The position numbers were made by a program, and so were the translations under genes. The notes beneath the pieces were generated by a model. That model worked only from the letters and a program-made list of their open reading frames with translations, was not told the origin of the DNA and did not search any database. From Ferruginibacter sp. HRS2-29 (GTDB lineage: Bacteria > Bacteroidota > Bacteroidia > Chitinophagales > Chitinophagaceae), in assembly GCF_024343615.1 (NCBI RefSeq), contig NZ_RJUB01000128.1, positions 25,249 through 89,248 on the forward strand: 64,000 bases of DNA, read 5' to 3'. Below are positions 1-8,301 of the stretch, one piece after another (position 1 is the first letter of the stretch; each line of letters starts with the position of its first letter).

Positions 1-363
1 ATCATTATTAAACCCCATGCGGTTGATCAGTGATTTATCTTTTGGCAGACGGAACAACCGCGGCTTGTCATTTCCATCCTGCGGCAGGGGGGTAACGGTA
101 CCGATCTCTACAAATCCAAAACCAAGGCATTCCAGTTCTTCCAGGTATCGTGCGTTTTTGTCAAAACCGGCACCCAGGCCAACCCTGTTGCGAAAATGCA
201 GGTTGAATAAAGAGAAACCGGATGCGTTTACAGGCGTATACATCCGTATAATTGCTTTTCTGATAAAACCTATGCTGCAGAGTTTTTTCAGTGCATTCAT
301 CGAAAAGTAATGCACTTTTTCCGGGTCAAATAGGAATAAGAAGGAACGTAGGAGATTGTACAT
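1..363 (-). CDS. pyrD: Dihydroorotate dehydrogenase, quinone-dependent (class 2), N-terminal part
   Basis: This gene is cut by the window edge, leaving the first 121 codons on the minus strand from an ATG at 361-363. The translation begins MYNLLRSFLF and carries the class 2 membrane-associating N-terminal helices (FDPEKVHYF) and then the start of the flavin barrel (VGLGAGFDKNA, FVEIGTVTPLPQ, NRMGFNND). Class 2 enzymes oxidise dihydroorotate to orotate at the inner membrane and pass electrons to quinone in pyrimidine synthesis. A TATTTTTG box lies 6 bases upstream of the start, so the message may be nearly leaderless. The pathway partner dihydroorotase is at 10.8-12.1 kb. The C-terminal catalytic part is not visible. 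Confidence 0.93.
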   Translation of the reverse strand, partial: MYNLLRSFLFLFDPEKVHYFSMNALKKLCSIGFIRKAIIRMYTPVNASGFSLFNLHFRNRVGLGAGFDKNARYLEELECLGFGFVEIGTVTPLPQDGNDKPRLFRLPKDKSLINRMGFNND

Positions 364-369
364 GGTGCG

Positions 370-377
370 CAAAAATA
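370..377 (-). promoter_or_regulatory. -7 promoter box of pyrD
   Basis: TATTTTTG on the minus strand matches the Bacteroidota TAnnTTTG box and ends 6 bases before the pyrD ATG. Confidence 0.55.
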
Positions 378-385
378 TCATTCTA

Positions 386-522
386 ATTAAGAATTAAAAA
401 TTAAGAATTAAGAATGCCGGTTTGCCTGCGGTATATTTTTCATTTTACATATCAAATTACGGGTGCCAGATGGCCATTTCAACTGAAGCGTTCTCAATTC
501 TTATTTCTTAATTTTTAATTTA
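386..522. repeat. Intergenic inverted phrase repeat (aattaagaatt type)
   Basis: The phrase aattaagaatt is repeated with small changes at 386-415, and its reverse complement (aattcttaattttt type) returns at 491-522. The two blocks face each other across about 75 unique bases between the divergent pyrD and thiolase genes. It is one of many such structures in this window. Confidence 0.6.
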
Positions 523-535
523 CAATAAGAAACTA

Positions 536-543
536 TAACTTTG
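536..543 (+). promoter_or_regulatory. -7 promoter box of the thiolase gene
   Basis: TAACTTTG matches TAnnTTTG. It lies 40 bases upstream of the thiolase ATG and just after the inverted phrase repeat. Confidence 0.55.
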
Positions 544-583
544 ATATATAGTTGCATAAACAACCATTTTAAAAATAATTACC

Positions 584-1762
584 ATGCAGGAAGCATATAT
601 AGTGGCAGGTTTCAGGACTGCAGTAGCAAAAAGTAAAAAAGGCGGGTTCAGGTTTACCAGGCCCGATGATCTGGCGATCGATGTGATCAAAGGTTTGATC
701 GCTACGGTTCCGCAGCTGGATCCGAAAAGAGTGGACGATGTGATTGTGGGCAATGCTGTTCCGGAAGCGGAGCAGGGGCTGCAGTTTGGCCGTATCATTG
801 CGGCAAAAGCACTTGGAATTGAAGTGCCCGGAATTACCGTGAACCGTTATTGCGGCAGCGGCCTCGAAACGATCGCTATGGCTACTACAAAGATCCGTTG
901 CGGCATGGCAGAATGTATCATTGCCGGAGGTACCGAAAGCATGAGCCTGGTGCCTACCGCGGGATGGAAAACCGTTCCTTCTTATGCTATCGCGGTAGAT
1001 GAACCGGATTATTATCTCAGCATGGGATTGACTGCCGAAGCGGTGGCCAGCGAATACAATGTGAGCAGGGAAGACCAGGATATGTTCAGTTATAATAGCC
1101 ACCTGAAAGCGGCCAATGCCATCCAGGAAGGGCATTTTAAAAGTGGCATTTTGCCTATCATGGTCGAGCAGGTGTACCTGGATGCGAAGGGAAAAAAACA
1201 AAAGAAATCCTATGTGATGGATACCGATGAAGGTGTACGTACAGACACTACACCTGAGGGCCTGGCCAAACTGAAACCGGCTTTTGCAGCGGGTGGAGTA
1301 GTAACGGCAGGGAATTCATCGCAGACCAGCGATGGTGCGGCATTCGTGATCGTGATGAGCGAAAGGATGGTGAATGAACTTGGCCTGAAACCGATAGCAC
1401 GGCTGGTAAATTGCGCCAGTGCGGGCGTAGAGCCAAGGCTGATGGGAATCGGGCCGGTAGCTGCCGTTCCGAAAGTGCTGAAACAAGCGGGTATGAATTT
1501 AAGTGATATCGACCTGATAGAATTGAATGAGGCATTCGCTTCTCAATCTCTGGCGGTGATAAGAACGCTGGGACTGAATCAGGATATCGTGAACATCAAC
1601 GGTGGTGCGATCGCTTTGGGGCACCCGCTTGGTTGTACCGGTGCAAAACTGAGCATCCAGGTGATCAACGATATGAAACGACTGAATAAAAAATATGGAA
1701 TGGTAACGGCCTGTATTGGCGGCGGGCAAGGGATTGCGGGAATAATTGAGAACATTGGTTGA
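584..1762 (+). CDS. Acetyl-CoA C-acyltransferase (thiolase)
   Basis: This 392-residue protein has the full thiolase length and the three catalytic signatures: nucleophilic Cys90 in NRYCGSGLETIA, His347 in GGAIALGHPLGCTGA, and Cys377 in CIGGGQG near the C-terminus. Thiolases cleave 3-ketoacyl-CoA to acetyl-CoA plus a shortened acyl-CoA, or condense two acetyl-CoA. The N-terminus (YIVAGFRTAVAKSKKGGF) resembles FadA/FadI-type degradative enzymes more than biosynthetic PhaA, but direction cannot be decided from sequence alone. It stands alone, with its own promoter box and a convergent terminator downstream. No other beta-oxidation gene is adjacent. Confidence 0.93.
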   Translation: MQEAYIVAGFRTAVAKSKKGGFRFTRPDDLAIDVIKGLIATVPQLDPKRVDDVIVGNAVPEAEQGLQFGRIIAAKALGIEVPGITVNRYCGSGLETIAMATTKIRCGMAECIIAGGTESMSLVPTAGWKTVPSYAIAVDEPDYYLSMGLTAEAVASEYNVSREDQDMFSYNSHLKAANAIQEGHFKSGILPIMVEQVYLDAKGKKQKKSYVMDTDEGVRTDTTPEGLAKLKPAFAAGGVVTAGNSSQTSDGAAFVIVMSERMVNELGLKPIARLVNCASAGVEPRLMGIGPVAAVPKVLKQAGMNLSDIDLIELNEAFASQSLAVIRTLGLNQDIVNINGGAIALGHPLGCTGAKLSIQVINDMKRLNKKYGMVTACIGGGQGIAGIIENIG

Positions 1763-1804
1763 TTACACGATTTGACTACACGAATTAACGGAGGTGATGT
1801 TATA

Positions 1805-1854
1805 AAAAAGGCACGAATTAAGCAGGTAATGCCTGTTTTAATTCGTGCCTTTTT
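1805..1854. terminator. Bidirectional terminator between thiolase and DUF983 genes
   Basis: A long stem (aaaaggcacgaattaa paired with its complement ending in cgtgccttttt) encloses a smaller hairpin (caggtaatgcctg). Runs of A on the left and T on the right let it serve both convergent genes. The arms carry the cacgaatta phrase seen in other gaps. Confidence 0.7.
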
Positions 1855-1896
1855 CTCGCTGATTCGTGTAATTTGCTTTAATTCGTGTAATAAGAT

Positions 1897-2334
1897 CTAC
1901 TTAAACTCTTTCGGAGCTGTCTTCTCATAATCCGGATCGTAGCTGATGAAAAACCTCATATAGATCACCCGGCTCAGGCGCATAATCCATGGCTGCAAAA
2001 TAACCAGTATCACTGCATTTATCCCCAGCCACCAGAAAATCCTGCTGTCGCTTACCGAAATTCCTATCAGTACCCACCATGCTACAAAAGTGGCAACGGA
2101 GATAGCCACCGTCAGCGCATAACTTACATAGCCTGTGCCATACCAGAAGCCCGGTTCCATATCATATTTTTGTCCGCACTCGGGGCAATACTCCGGCATG
2201 TCGAAAATATGTTTGAGCGATAATTTGCGGTAGGCGTTGGGATCGGTAAACATTTCCCCACGTCTGCACCTCGGGCATTTCATAGTGAGCATGCTCCACA
2301 ATGAATTTGGTGTACTTCTTTTTTGTTTTTCCAT
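1897..2334 (-). CDS. DUF983 family membrane protein
   Basis: This 145-residue protein has an N-terminal zinc-ribbon-like pair of CxxC motifs (MKCPRCRRGEMF and YCPECGQKYD), followed by two or three hydrophobic segments (YVSYALTVAISVATFVAWWVLIGI and WLGINAVILVILQPWIM). That is the architecture of the DUF983 family, which has no established function. It starts 2 bases after the stop of the SemiSWEET gene, so the two are probably co-transcribed. The function is unknown; a small-molecule or metal-linked membrane role would be a guess. Confidence 0.85.
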   Translation of the reverse strand: MEKQKRSTPNSLWSMLTMKCPRCRRGEMFTDPNAYRKLSLKHIFDMPEYCPECGQKYDMEPGFWYGTGYVSYALTVAISVATFVAWWVLIGISVSDSRIFWWLGINAVILVILQPWIMRLSRVIYMRFFISYDPDYEKTAPKEFK

Positions 2335-2336
2335 GA

Positions 2337-2600
2337 TTATGTCTTATTGTTTCTGAACCTGATCTTAAAATAGATCATAGCCAGTACCATCGATAATACG
2401 ATGGCATTAGTGATCCACAAAGGCCTGTTACTGATTGAAATACCATAGGAAAGCCAGAGTGTTACATTGCAGGTGAGCAATAATAAAGTGGGCATCGAAA
2501 GATCGGTGGCAGACTTTGTCTTCCATATTTTTATTACCTGCGGCAAAAATGAAACCGAGGAAAATATGCCGCCGATGTAGCCGATGATATCTGGATTCAT
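2337..2600 (-). CDS. SemiSWEET family transporter (PQ-loop protein)
   Basis: At 87 residues with three hydrophobic helices this has exactly one PQ-loop repeat. The first helix carries the diagnostic SFLPQVIKIWKTKSA stretch with the Pro-Gln pair and the following basic residues. SemiSWEETs work as dimers in the cytoplasmic membrane and facilitate sugar movement; the substrate here is unknown. It is the first gene of a two-gene unit with the DUF983 protein. Its upstream gap (2601-2699) contains the cgaattacacaaatta phrase repeat and no obvious promoter box. Confidence 0.88.
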   Translation of the reverse strand: MNPDIIGYIGGIFSSVSFLPQVIKIWKTKSATDLSMPTLLLLTCNVTLWLSYGISISNRPLWITNAIVLSMVLAMIYFKIRFRNNKT

Positions 2601-2604
2601 ACAG

Positions 2605-2645
2605 TTTTATTTCACGAATTACACAAATTAACGAATTAGCGGAGA
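2605..2645. repeat. Intergenic phrase repeat (cacgaatta type)
   Basis: The short phrases cacgaatta, cacaaatta and acgaatta follow one another directly upstream of the SemiSWEET start. A related block in the opposite orientation lies at 4655-4705. Confidence 0.45.
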
Positions 2646-2699
2646 TAAATAGTTTAATTAGTTTGATCCCGGTAATTCAGGTAATATATGTCATCAAAA

Positions 2700-4472
2700 T
2701 CATTTCTTTCTTTCCCCGATCTGCTGCCTCCACATGGCATAATACAATCCTTTCTTTTCAATCAGTTCTTCATGCGTGCCTGTTTCTTCCACTTCGCCTT
2801 TTTCCAACACATAGATCCTGTCGGCGTGCATGATGGTGCTCAGCCTGTGTGCGATCAATATCGTTACCTGGTCTTTGATTTCAGAAACATCGCGGATGGT
2901 ATTGGTGATCTCTTCTTCCGTAATAGAATCAAGGGCGGAGGTAGCTTCATCAAATATCAGCAGGTGTGGTTTGCGCAGCAATGCCCGGGCAATGGAGATA
3001 CGTTGTTTTTCTCCCCCGGAAAGTTTCAATCCTCCTTCTCCGATCATCGTATCGAGGCCGTTTTCGGCACGCTGCAAAAGTTGGGTGCAGGATGCTTTTT
3101 GCAATGCGGCATTAAGTTCTGCTTCCGTAGCCTGGGGATTAACAAACATGAGGTTCTCCCTGATGGTCCCGCTGAAGAGGTTGGTGTCCTGCGTTACAAA
3201 ACCGATCTGCCTGCGAAGGTCGTCAAAAAGGATCTCCGTTTCATCGAGGTTATTGTATAATATTTTTCCTTCCTGCGGACGATACAAGCCCACCAATAAT
3301 TTCATCAGCGTTGATTTACCGCTACCGCTTGGGCCAACAAATGCGATGGTTTCACCGGTCTTTACATCAAAGCTGATATTGTCAATGGCTTTGTGAGAAG
3401 CGGTCTGATGCTGGAAGGAAACATGATTGAAGGAAAGTGTCCGAATATTTCCCAATGGTTTTGGGTTCAGTGGTTCCGACTCAGGGGCCTTATTCATCAG
3501 CGCATCAAAGTTGGTAAGAGATGCTTCCGCTTCGCGATAGGATAACAGGATATTACCGATTTCCTGTAATGGGCCAAAAACGAAGAAAGAAAATATCTGC
3601 ATCGTTACCAGTTGACCCGCATTCATCTCGTGATGGAAGATCAGCCACATCAAAATGTATAAGATCACCTGCCGTAAAGTATTTACCATCGTGCCTTGAA
3701 TGAAGCTGATACTGCGGATGCGTTTTACTTTCGATAATTCGAGGCCGAGGATCTTATATGTGTTTTTATTCAGCCTTTCTACTTCCTGCCTCGTGAGACC
3801 AAGACTTTTTACCAGTTCGATGTTGCGTAATGATTCGGTAGTAGAGCCGGCTAAAGCGGTTGTTTGTCCGACAATATTCTTCTGTATCGCCTTTATTTTT
3901 TTGCTCAGCAAATTGGTGATAAAAGTAAGAGTAGCAATGCCGACCAGGTAAGCGACAGGAATACGCCAGTTGATAAATATGGCGGCATAAACGAAAACGA
4001 AGATAACCCCGATCAATACGCCAAAAAGTATATTGATGAAGTTGGTCATGAATTTTTCTACGTCAGAACGAACTTTGGTGAGAATGGACAAGGTCTCCCC
4101 ACTACGTTGATCTTCAAACTGGTAGTAAGGAAGTTTCATAGCGTGTTGCAACCCGTCGGTGAAAACGCTGGCGCCGAATTTTTGAATTACCACATTCAGG
4201 AAATAATCCTGGAATGCTTTGGCGATCCGGCTGACCATGGCTACCGAAATTGAACAAAGCAGAAGGAACCAAACGCCGGGATCATCCCAGCTAAAAGACG
4301 AGAAAAATTTAGTTTCGGAGAAATTTTTGGCAATGCCGTCATTTGCGAGGTTTATTAGCTTACCCAGTATGATAGGATCGACCAGGGAAAAACCGATATT
4401 GATGGATGCCATCAATAACGTAAATATGACCAGCCATTTGTGCGGCTTCAGGTATTTTAATAATATTTTCAT
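2700..4472 (-). CDS. ABC transporter, fused permease and ATPase (MsbA-like exporter)
   Basis: This 590-residue half-transporter has an N-terminal six-helix exporter domain (about residues 15-310) and a C-terminal nucleotide-binding domain. The ATPase motifs are complete: Walker A GPSGSGKST at 380-388, signature LSGGE at 484-488, Walker B LLIFDE at 504-509, the D-loop SALD and the switch His542. It would work as a homodimer in the cytoplasmic membrane and export a lipid, peptide or drug-like substrate. Substrate cannot be told from sequence, and MsbA-type lipid flipping is only one option. It stands alone. Confidence 0.92.
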   Translation of the reverse strand: MKILLKYLKPHKWLVIFTLLMASINIGFSLVDPIILGKLINLANDGIAKNFSETKFFSSFSWDDPGVWFLLLCSISVAMVSRIAKAFQDYFLNVVIQKFGASVFTDGLQHAMKLPYYQFEDQRSGETLSILTKVRSDVEKFMTNFINILFGVLIGVIFVFVYAAIFINWRIPVAYLVGIATLTFITNLLSKKIKAIQKNIVGQTTALAGSTTESLRNIELVKSLGLTRQEVERLNKNTYKILGLELSKVKRIRSISFIQGTMVNTLRQVILYILMWLIFHHEMNAGQLVTMQIFSFFVFGPLQEIGNILLSYREAEASLTNFDALMNKAPESEPLNPKPLGNIRTLSFNHVSFQHQTASHKAIDNISFDVKTGETIAFVGPSGSGKSTLMKLLVGLYRPQEGKILYNNLDETEILFDDLRRQIGFVTQDTNLFSGTIRENLMFVNPQATEAELNAALQKASCTQLLQRAENGLDTMIGEGGLKLSGGEKQRISIARALLRKPHLLIFDEATSALDSITEEEITNTIRDVSEIKDQVTILIAHRLSTIMHADRIYVLEKGEVEETGTHEELIEKKGLYYAMWRQQIGERKK

Positions 4473-4654
4473 TGCAGGAGAATAGAAATTGATTGATAGA
4501 TGGGAGACAACAGCAAATCCGGTGCAAGTTCGCTAAAAAATGACGTAAAGGCAGGAATAAAAAAAAGTGGGCAATGGAAAGTGGAAAATTGATAGTTAAA
4601 CATCGAGTTTGAACTTTTTTGGCAGTCTGGAAATACTTCAGATCTGGTTCGTAA

Positions 4655-4705
4655 ATATTTATCTCACTAATTCGGTTAATTCGCTTTAATTCGTGTAATA
4701 AATTA
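4655..4705. repeat. Intergenic phrase repeat (attcgtgtaa type)
   Basis: The phrases taattcggttaattcgctttaattcg-like repeats stack just upstream of the AI-2E family gene start. They are the reverse complement of the block at 2605-2645, so the ABC transporter gene is bracketed by inverted phrase blocks. Confidence 0.45.
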
Positions 4706-4710
4706 TTCAC

Positions 4711-5853
4711 ATGAAGCCTGCCATCAAAGAATACCCGTTTTATATTAAAAGCACCGTGGTGTTGCTGGGGTTAACGCTATTTTGTATCGCATTATTTACG
4801 TTAAAGGAAATTGTGGCACCCATCGCTTTTTCGATGATCATCGCCATACTCCTGAACCCGCTGGTGAATAAGTTGCAGAACAAAGGGGTGAACAAGATCG
4901 TTGCCATTTCGCTTTCGCTGACCCTGGCATTTATACTTGTGGCAGGAATACTGTATTTTATTTCTTCCCAGGTGATGAACTTTGGTGATAACTTACCTGC
5001 CCTGAAGGTGAAATTCAACGAGCATCTCGGGCAACTGCAGCAATGGCTTTCTTCTAACTTTAATGTTTCCATAGAAAAACAACAACAGGCGCTCAATGAT
5101 GCACTCAACAACAGCAAGGCGTTGCTGGGCAGTGCTGTAGGAGGCTTGCTGGGCACCATCGGACTGATCGTGCTGATCCCTATTTATGTATTTCTTTTAT
5201 TGTTTTACAAAACACTCATCATCAATTTTTTTCACGAAATATTCGCGGAAGAAAATACGGCCAAAGTATCTGAAGTGCTCGGCGAAACCAAATCGGCCAT
5301 ACAGAGTTACATGGTGGGCCTGCTGCTGGAAGCGCTCGTGGTAGCCGTGCTCAATTCGGTTGCGCTACTGTTGCTGGGCGTCGAATATGCGATATTACTC
5401 GGTGTTATCGGTGCATTGCTCAACATGCTTCCCTATATCGGTGGAATAATTGCCATCGCATTGCCCGTGATCATTTCCGCGGTAACAAAAGATGGGTTTA
5501 CCACGCCATTACTCATCGTAGGTGCTTATACCCTCATTCAATTTATCGATAATAATTTTCTCGTTCCATTCCTCGTGTCTTCAAGGGTTAAGATCAATGC
5601 ATTCTTTTCCGTCGTTGTTGTGCTGCTCGGAGGCGCTTTGTGGGGAGTTGCGGGAATGTTCCTTTCCATTCCATTTGTGGCAATCCTAAAGATCATTTTT
5701 GATCGCCTGCCCGAAATGAAGCCATGGGGAAAACTGCTCGGGGATGAAGTGCCTACCCGCCACAAAGGCGAAGTATGGATGCGGCGGCAACAGCGGAAGC
5801 TGGAAAAGTCATCGGTAGCGGAGAAGATCGTTGAGTCGAGTGAAAAGAAATAA
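4711..5853 (+). CDS. AI-2E family transporter (PerM/TqsA-like)
   Basis: This 380-residue polytopic membrane protein has paired N-terminal helices (VVLLGLTLFCIALFTLKEIV, APIAFSMIIAILLNPLV), a third hydrophobic segment, a soluble stretch (about 95-135), and then a hydrophobic C-terminal half containing LLNMLPYIGG and a conserved Asp-Asn (FIDNNFLVP). This layout is typical of the AI-2E transporter family (Pfam UPF0118). Members move small molecules or ions; some act in sodium/proton exchange and TqsA affects autoinducer-2 export. The charged C-terminal tail is cytoplasmic-looking. No quorum-sensing gene is nearby, so the name should not be read as function. Confidence 0.88.
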   Translation: MKPAIKEYPFYIKSTVVLLGLTLFCIALFTLKEIVAPIAFSMIIAILLNPLVNKLQNKGVNKIVAISLSLTLAFILVAGILYFISSQVMNFGDNLPALKVKFNEHLGQLQQWLSSNFNVSIEKQQQALNDALNNSKALLGSAVGGLLGTIGLIVLIPIYVFLLLFYKTLIINFFHEIFAEENTAKVSEVLGETKSAIQSYMVGLLLEALVVAVLNSVALLLLGVEYAILLGVIGALLNMLPYIGGIIAIALPVIISAVTKDGFTTPLLIVGAYTLIQFIDNNFLVPFLVSSRVKINAFFSVVVVLLGGALWGVAGMFLSIPFVAILKIIFDRLPEMKPWGKLLGDEVPTRHKGEVWMRRQQRKLEKSSVAEKIVESSEKK

Positions 5854-5859
5854 CAGATA

Positions 5860-6124
5860 CAATTACGAATTGAAAATTACGAATTACGAATGATTGAAGC
5901 GAGATAAGATCACAGATTTCAGAGGGATGCAGGAGATTACTCAGATTATTTTCTGCTTCGCAGAAAACAAAATGCAGTTTATAAATCTTTCCGCTTTTAT
6001 TAAAGTTTCAAAAATTTTAAACTGCAGCTCAGTTTTTCACTTGTGAAAAATCTGTGTAATCTCCTGCATCCCTCTGAAATCTGTGATCTTATCTCACTCA
6101 TATCTTCGCTCATATCTTCGCTCA
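5860..6124. repeat. Large intergenic inverted repeat (acgaatt / cacagattt type)
   Basis: Between the convergent AI-2E and yifB genes the sequence folds back on itself. Outer phrases acgaattacgaat at 5862-5892 pair with the heptamer array at 6125-6222, and gataagatcacagattt with gcagggatgc-like blocks at 5900-5945 pairs with 6050-6100. An aatgcagttta core lies at 5971-5981 with aaactgcag opposite at about 6018. A second copy of this element type is at 16605-16870. Confidence 0.7.
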
Positions 6125-6222
6125 AATTCGTAATTCGTAATTCGTAATTCGTAATTCGTAATTCGTAATTCGTAATTCGTAATTCGTAATTCGTAATTCG
6201 TAATTCGTAATTCGTAATTCGT
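6125..6222. repeat. Heptamer tandem array, 14 copies of aattcgt
   Basis: Fourteen exact copies of the 7-base unit aattcgt run without interruption. The array forms the right outer arm of the larger inverted repeat and stops 15 bases before the yifB stop codon. A slippage-prone simple repeat like this should vary in copy number between strains. Confidence 0.95.
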
Positions 6223-6237
6223 AATTTCAATTTGTGA

Positions 6238-7794
6238 TTATCCAATTGCCCTGTTTCCCCATCCCTGCCTGTCAAGGCTCCTGTATTGAATAGCTTCAGC
6301 CAGGTGCTGCGGAAGAATATCGGCACTGCCGCCCAGGTCGGCGATCGTCCGGCTTACTTTTAAGATGCGGTCATAGGCCCGTGCAGATAAATTTAATTTC
6401 TCCATGGCCGCTTTCAATAACTGATGGCCGGGTGAAGATATCACGCAGATGTCCTTTAGCATACTACTGCTCATTTGTGCATTTGCATACACATCCTGTA
6501 TCGTCCGGTACCTTTCTGCCTGCAGATTTCTGGCAATGATCACCCGGTCGCGGATGTCGCAACTTTTTTCAAAAGATTGCATGGAAGAAAGTTCGCTGAA
6601 TGCTACCGGGGTCACTTCTACATGAAGGTCTATCCGGTCGAGTAATGGCCCTGATATCTTGCTCAGGTAACGTTGTACTACTCCGGGGCCACAGGTGCAT
6701 TCTTTATCAGGATGATTGAAATAACCGCAGGGGCAGGGGTTCATACTGGCGATGAGCATGAAACTGGCGGGAAAATCGAGGGCAATCTTCGCCCTGCTGA
6801 TGGTTACCCTGCGTTCCTCCATGGGCTGGCGCATCACTTCCAGTACGGAACGTTTGAATTCGGGCAACTCATCGAGAAACAAAACCCCGTGATGGGCCAG
6901 GGATATTTCTCCGGGCTGGGGATTGCCGCCACCACCTACCAGCGCCACATCTGATATGGTATGGTGCGGGCTTCTGAAAGGCCGTTTGCTCACCAATGTC
7001 GCATTTTCCATCAGCTTGCCTGCAACGCTATGGATCTTGGTTGTTTCCAAGGCTTCCTGTAGCGAAAGCGGCGGCAATATGGTAGGCAGCCTTTTTGCCA
7101 GCATGGTTTTTCCGGCTCCCGGCGGGCCAATGAGGATGGCGTTGTGCCCGCCCGCCGCCGCAATTTCCAATGCCCGTTTGATATTTTCCTGTCCTTTTAC
7201 ATCAGAAAAATCAATATCGAAACTGCTTTGCGCCAGCGCAAATTCTTCCCTTGTGTTTACGATCACCGGCTGAAGTGATGCTTCATTACTGAAAAAACCG
7301 ATCACTTCTGTCAGATGATTCACTCCATACACTTTCAGGTCATTTACCATAGCGGCTTCGCGGGCGTTTGCCGCAGGAACGATCAGTCCCTCAAAGCCTT
7401 CCTTTCTGGCCTGGATGGCTATTGGCAAGGCACCCCTGATAGGGCGCACTTCACCATCGAGACTTACTTCTCCCATGATGACGAATTTCTCCAGCCGTTC
7501 AGGGTTTTCTATCTGGTCGGTAGCGCCGAGTGTGCCGATCGCGATCGGCAGATCGAATGCGGAGCCGGTCTTTTTAATGTCTGCCGGTGCAAGGTTGACG
7601 ACAAGTTTTGTTCTTGGCATAAAATAATGATTGCTTTTAATGGCGCTCTCCACACGTTGCAGGCTTTCCTTTACTGCATTATCCGGCAGCCCCACGATGA
7701 AATAATGTTGGCCCTGATTATTTACACTTACTTCTACCGTGATGGTGATGGCTTCCACACCATACACGGCACTTCCGAATGTTTTTACTAACAT
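6238..7794 (-). CDS. YifB/ComM-family Mg-chelatase-like AAA+ ATPase
   Basis: This 518-residue protein has the three parts of the YifB/ComM family: an N-terminal ChlI-like domain (1-170, with GLPDNAVKESLQRVESA and NLAPADIKKTGSAFDLPIA), a central AAA+ domain (Walker A GPPGAGKT at 223-230, Walker B LFLDELPEF, a Cys-rich MNPCPCGYFNHP loop), and a C-terminal Mg-chelatase subdomain (LNLSARAYDRILKVSRTIADL). ComM is a hexameric helicase that promotes branch migration during natural transformation. Whether this organism is competent is not shown here. The gene stands alone and its stop sits next to the heptamer array. Confidence 0.93.
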   Translation of the reverse strand: MLVKTFGSAVYGVEAITITVEVSVNNQGQHYFIVGLPDNAVKESLQRVESAIKSNHYFMPRTKLVVNLAPADIKKTGSAFDLPIAIGTLGATDQIENPERLEKFVIMGEVSLDGEVRPIRGALPIAIQARKEGFEGLIVPAANAREAAMVNDLKVYGVNHLTEVIGFFSNEASLQPVIVNTREEFALAQSSFDIDFSDVKGQENIKRALEIAAAGGHNAILIGPPGAGKTMLAKRLPTILPPLSLQEALETTKIHSVAGKLMENATLVSKRPFRSPHHTISDVALVGGGGNPQPGEISLAHHGVLFLDELPEFKRSVLEVMRQPMEERRVTISRAKIALDFPASFMLIASMNPCPCGYFNHPDKECTCGPGVVQRYLSKISGPLLDRIDLHVEVTPVAFSELSSMQSFEKSCDIRDRVIIARNLQAERYRTIQDVYANAQMSSSMLKDICVISSPGHQLLKAAMEKLNLSARAYDRILKVSRTIADLGGSADILPQHLAEAIQYRSLDRQGWGNRAIG

Positions 7795-8289
7795 TTGTAA
7801 AGGTTTGAATTAAGCCGGAGATGGCATGGAGGTTTTCAACAGGAAATGGAGGAGATTTTTCGGGGAAATGACTGGTGATTTTCTCCCTGGAACATGTGTT
7901 GTTACACCTATCGTAGAATTTTACCTTTTACATAAAGCCTTTAGAGCAACCTGCTCAAATTGAAACCGGCACACATGGACATTTCCAGTATGGCAGATTA
8001 ATCATACATGATAGTGCTTATGTACTTAGATGAATTTTTCCCCTTCTTCTTTCGCGGATGACCGGTATGGCTTTTAACCAAAAATGTGATTGCAATAAAT
8101 AATTTGCCGGGAAGACGGGAAGAAAAACCTGAATAAATATCTTCCCGTCTTCCCGGCAAATTATTGTTAAGACGTCTTCCTTTTTCCATTAAGATATTCA
8201 ACTTATTTTTTGCTTCGGTGACCAGCATCCAGTAACCGGCATCGGCTTTTTTGTTACTAAAAAATTTAGGCAGATATCTTCCCTCTTCT
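7795..8289. other. Gene-free stretch with one long hairpin
   Basis: Nothing convincingly coding is visible in these 495 bases between divergent yifB and the hydrolase gene. It holds the perfect hairpin at 8098-8165. A 76-codon minus-strand frame (7998-8228) merely reads through that hairpin. Confidence 0.6.
8098..8165. repeat. Perfect 25-bp inverted repeat with 18-base loop
   Basis: The arm at 8098-8122 (core ttgccgggaagacgggaag) is exactly complementary to 8141-8165. It lies between divergent genes, where a terminator is not needed for either, so it may be a mobile palindromic element or the end signal of an unannotated transcript. Confidence 0.85.
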
Positions 8290-8297
8290 TAGCTTTG
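8290..8297 (+). promoter_or_regulatory. -7 promoter box of the hydrolase gene
   Basis: TAGCTTTG matches TAnnTTTG and ends only 4 bases before the ATG at 8302, so transcription would begin at or inside the start codon region. Confidence 0.55.
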
Positions 8298-8301
8298 CGC
8301 C

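Noticed and set aside
6000..6326. 108-codon frame over the heptamer array
   Set aside because: It is translation of the aattcgt repeat (period seven residues) running into the antisense of yifB.
7998..8228. 76-codon minus-strand frame in the yifB-hydrolase gap
   Set aside because: About a third of it is the perfect 25-bp hairpin with its loop, and it overlaps no promoter box of its own. No recognisable family.
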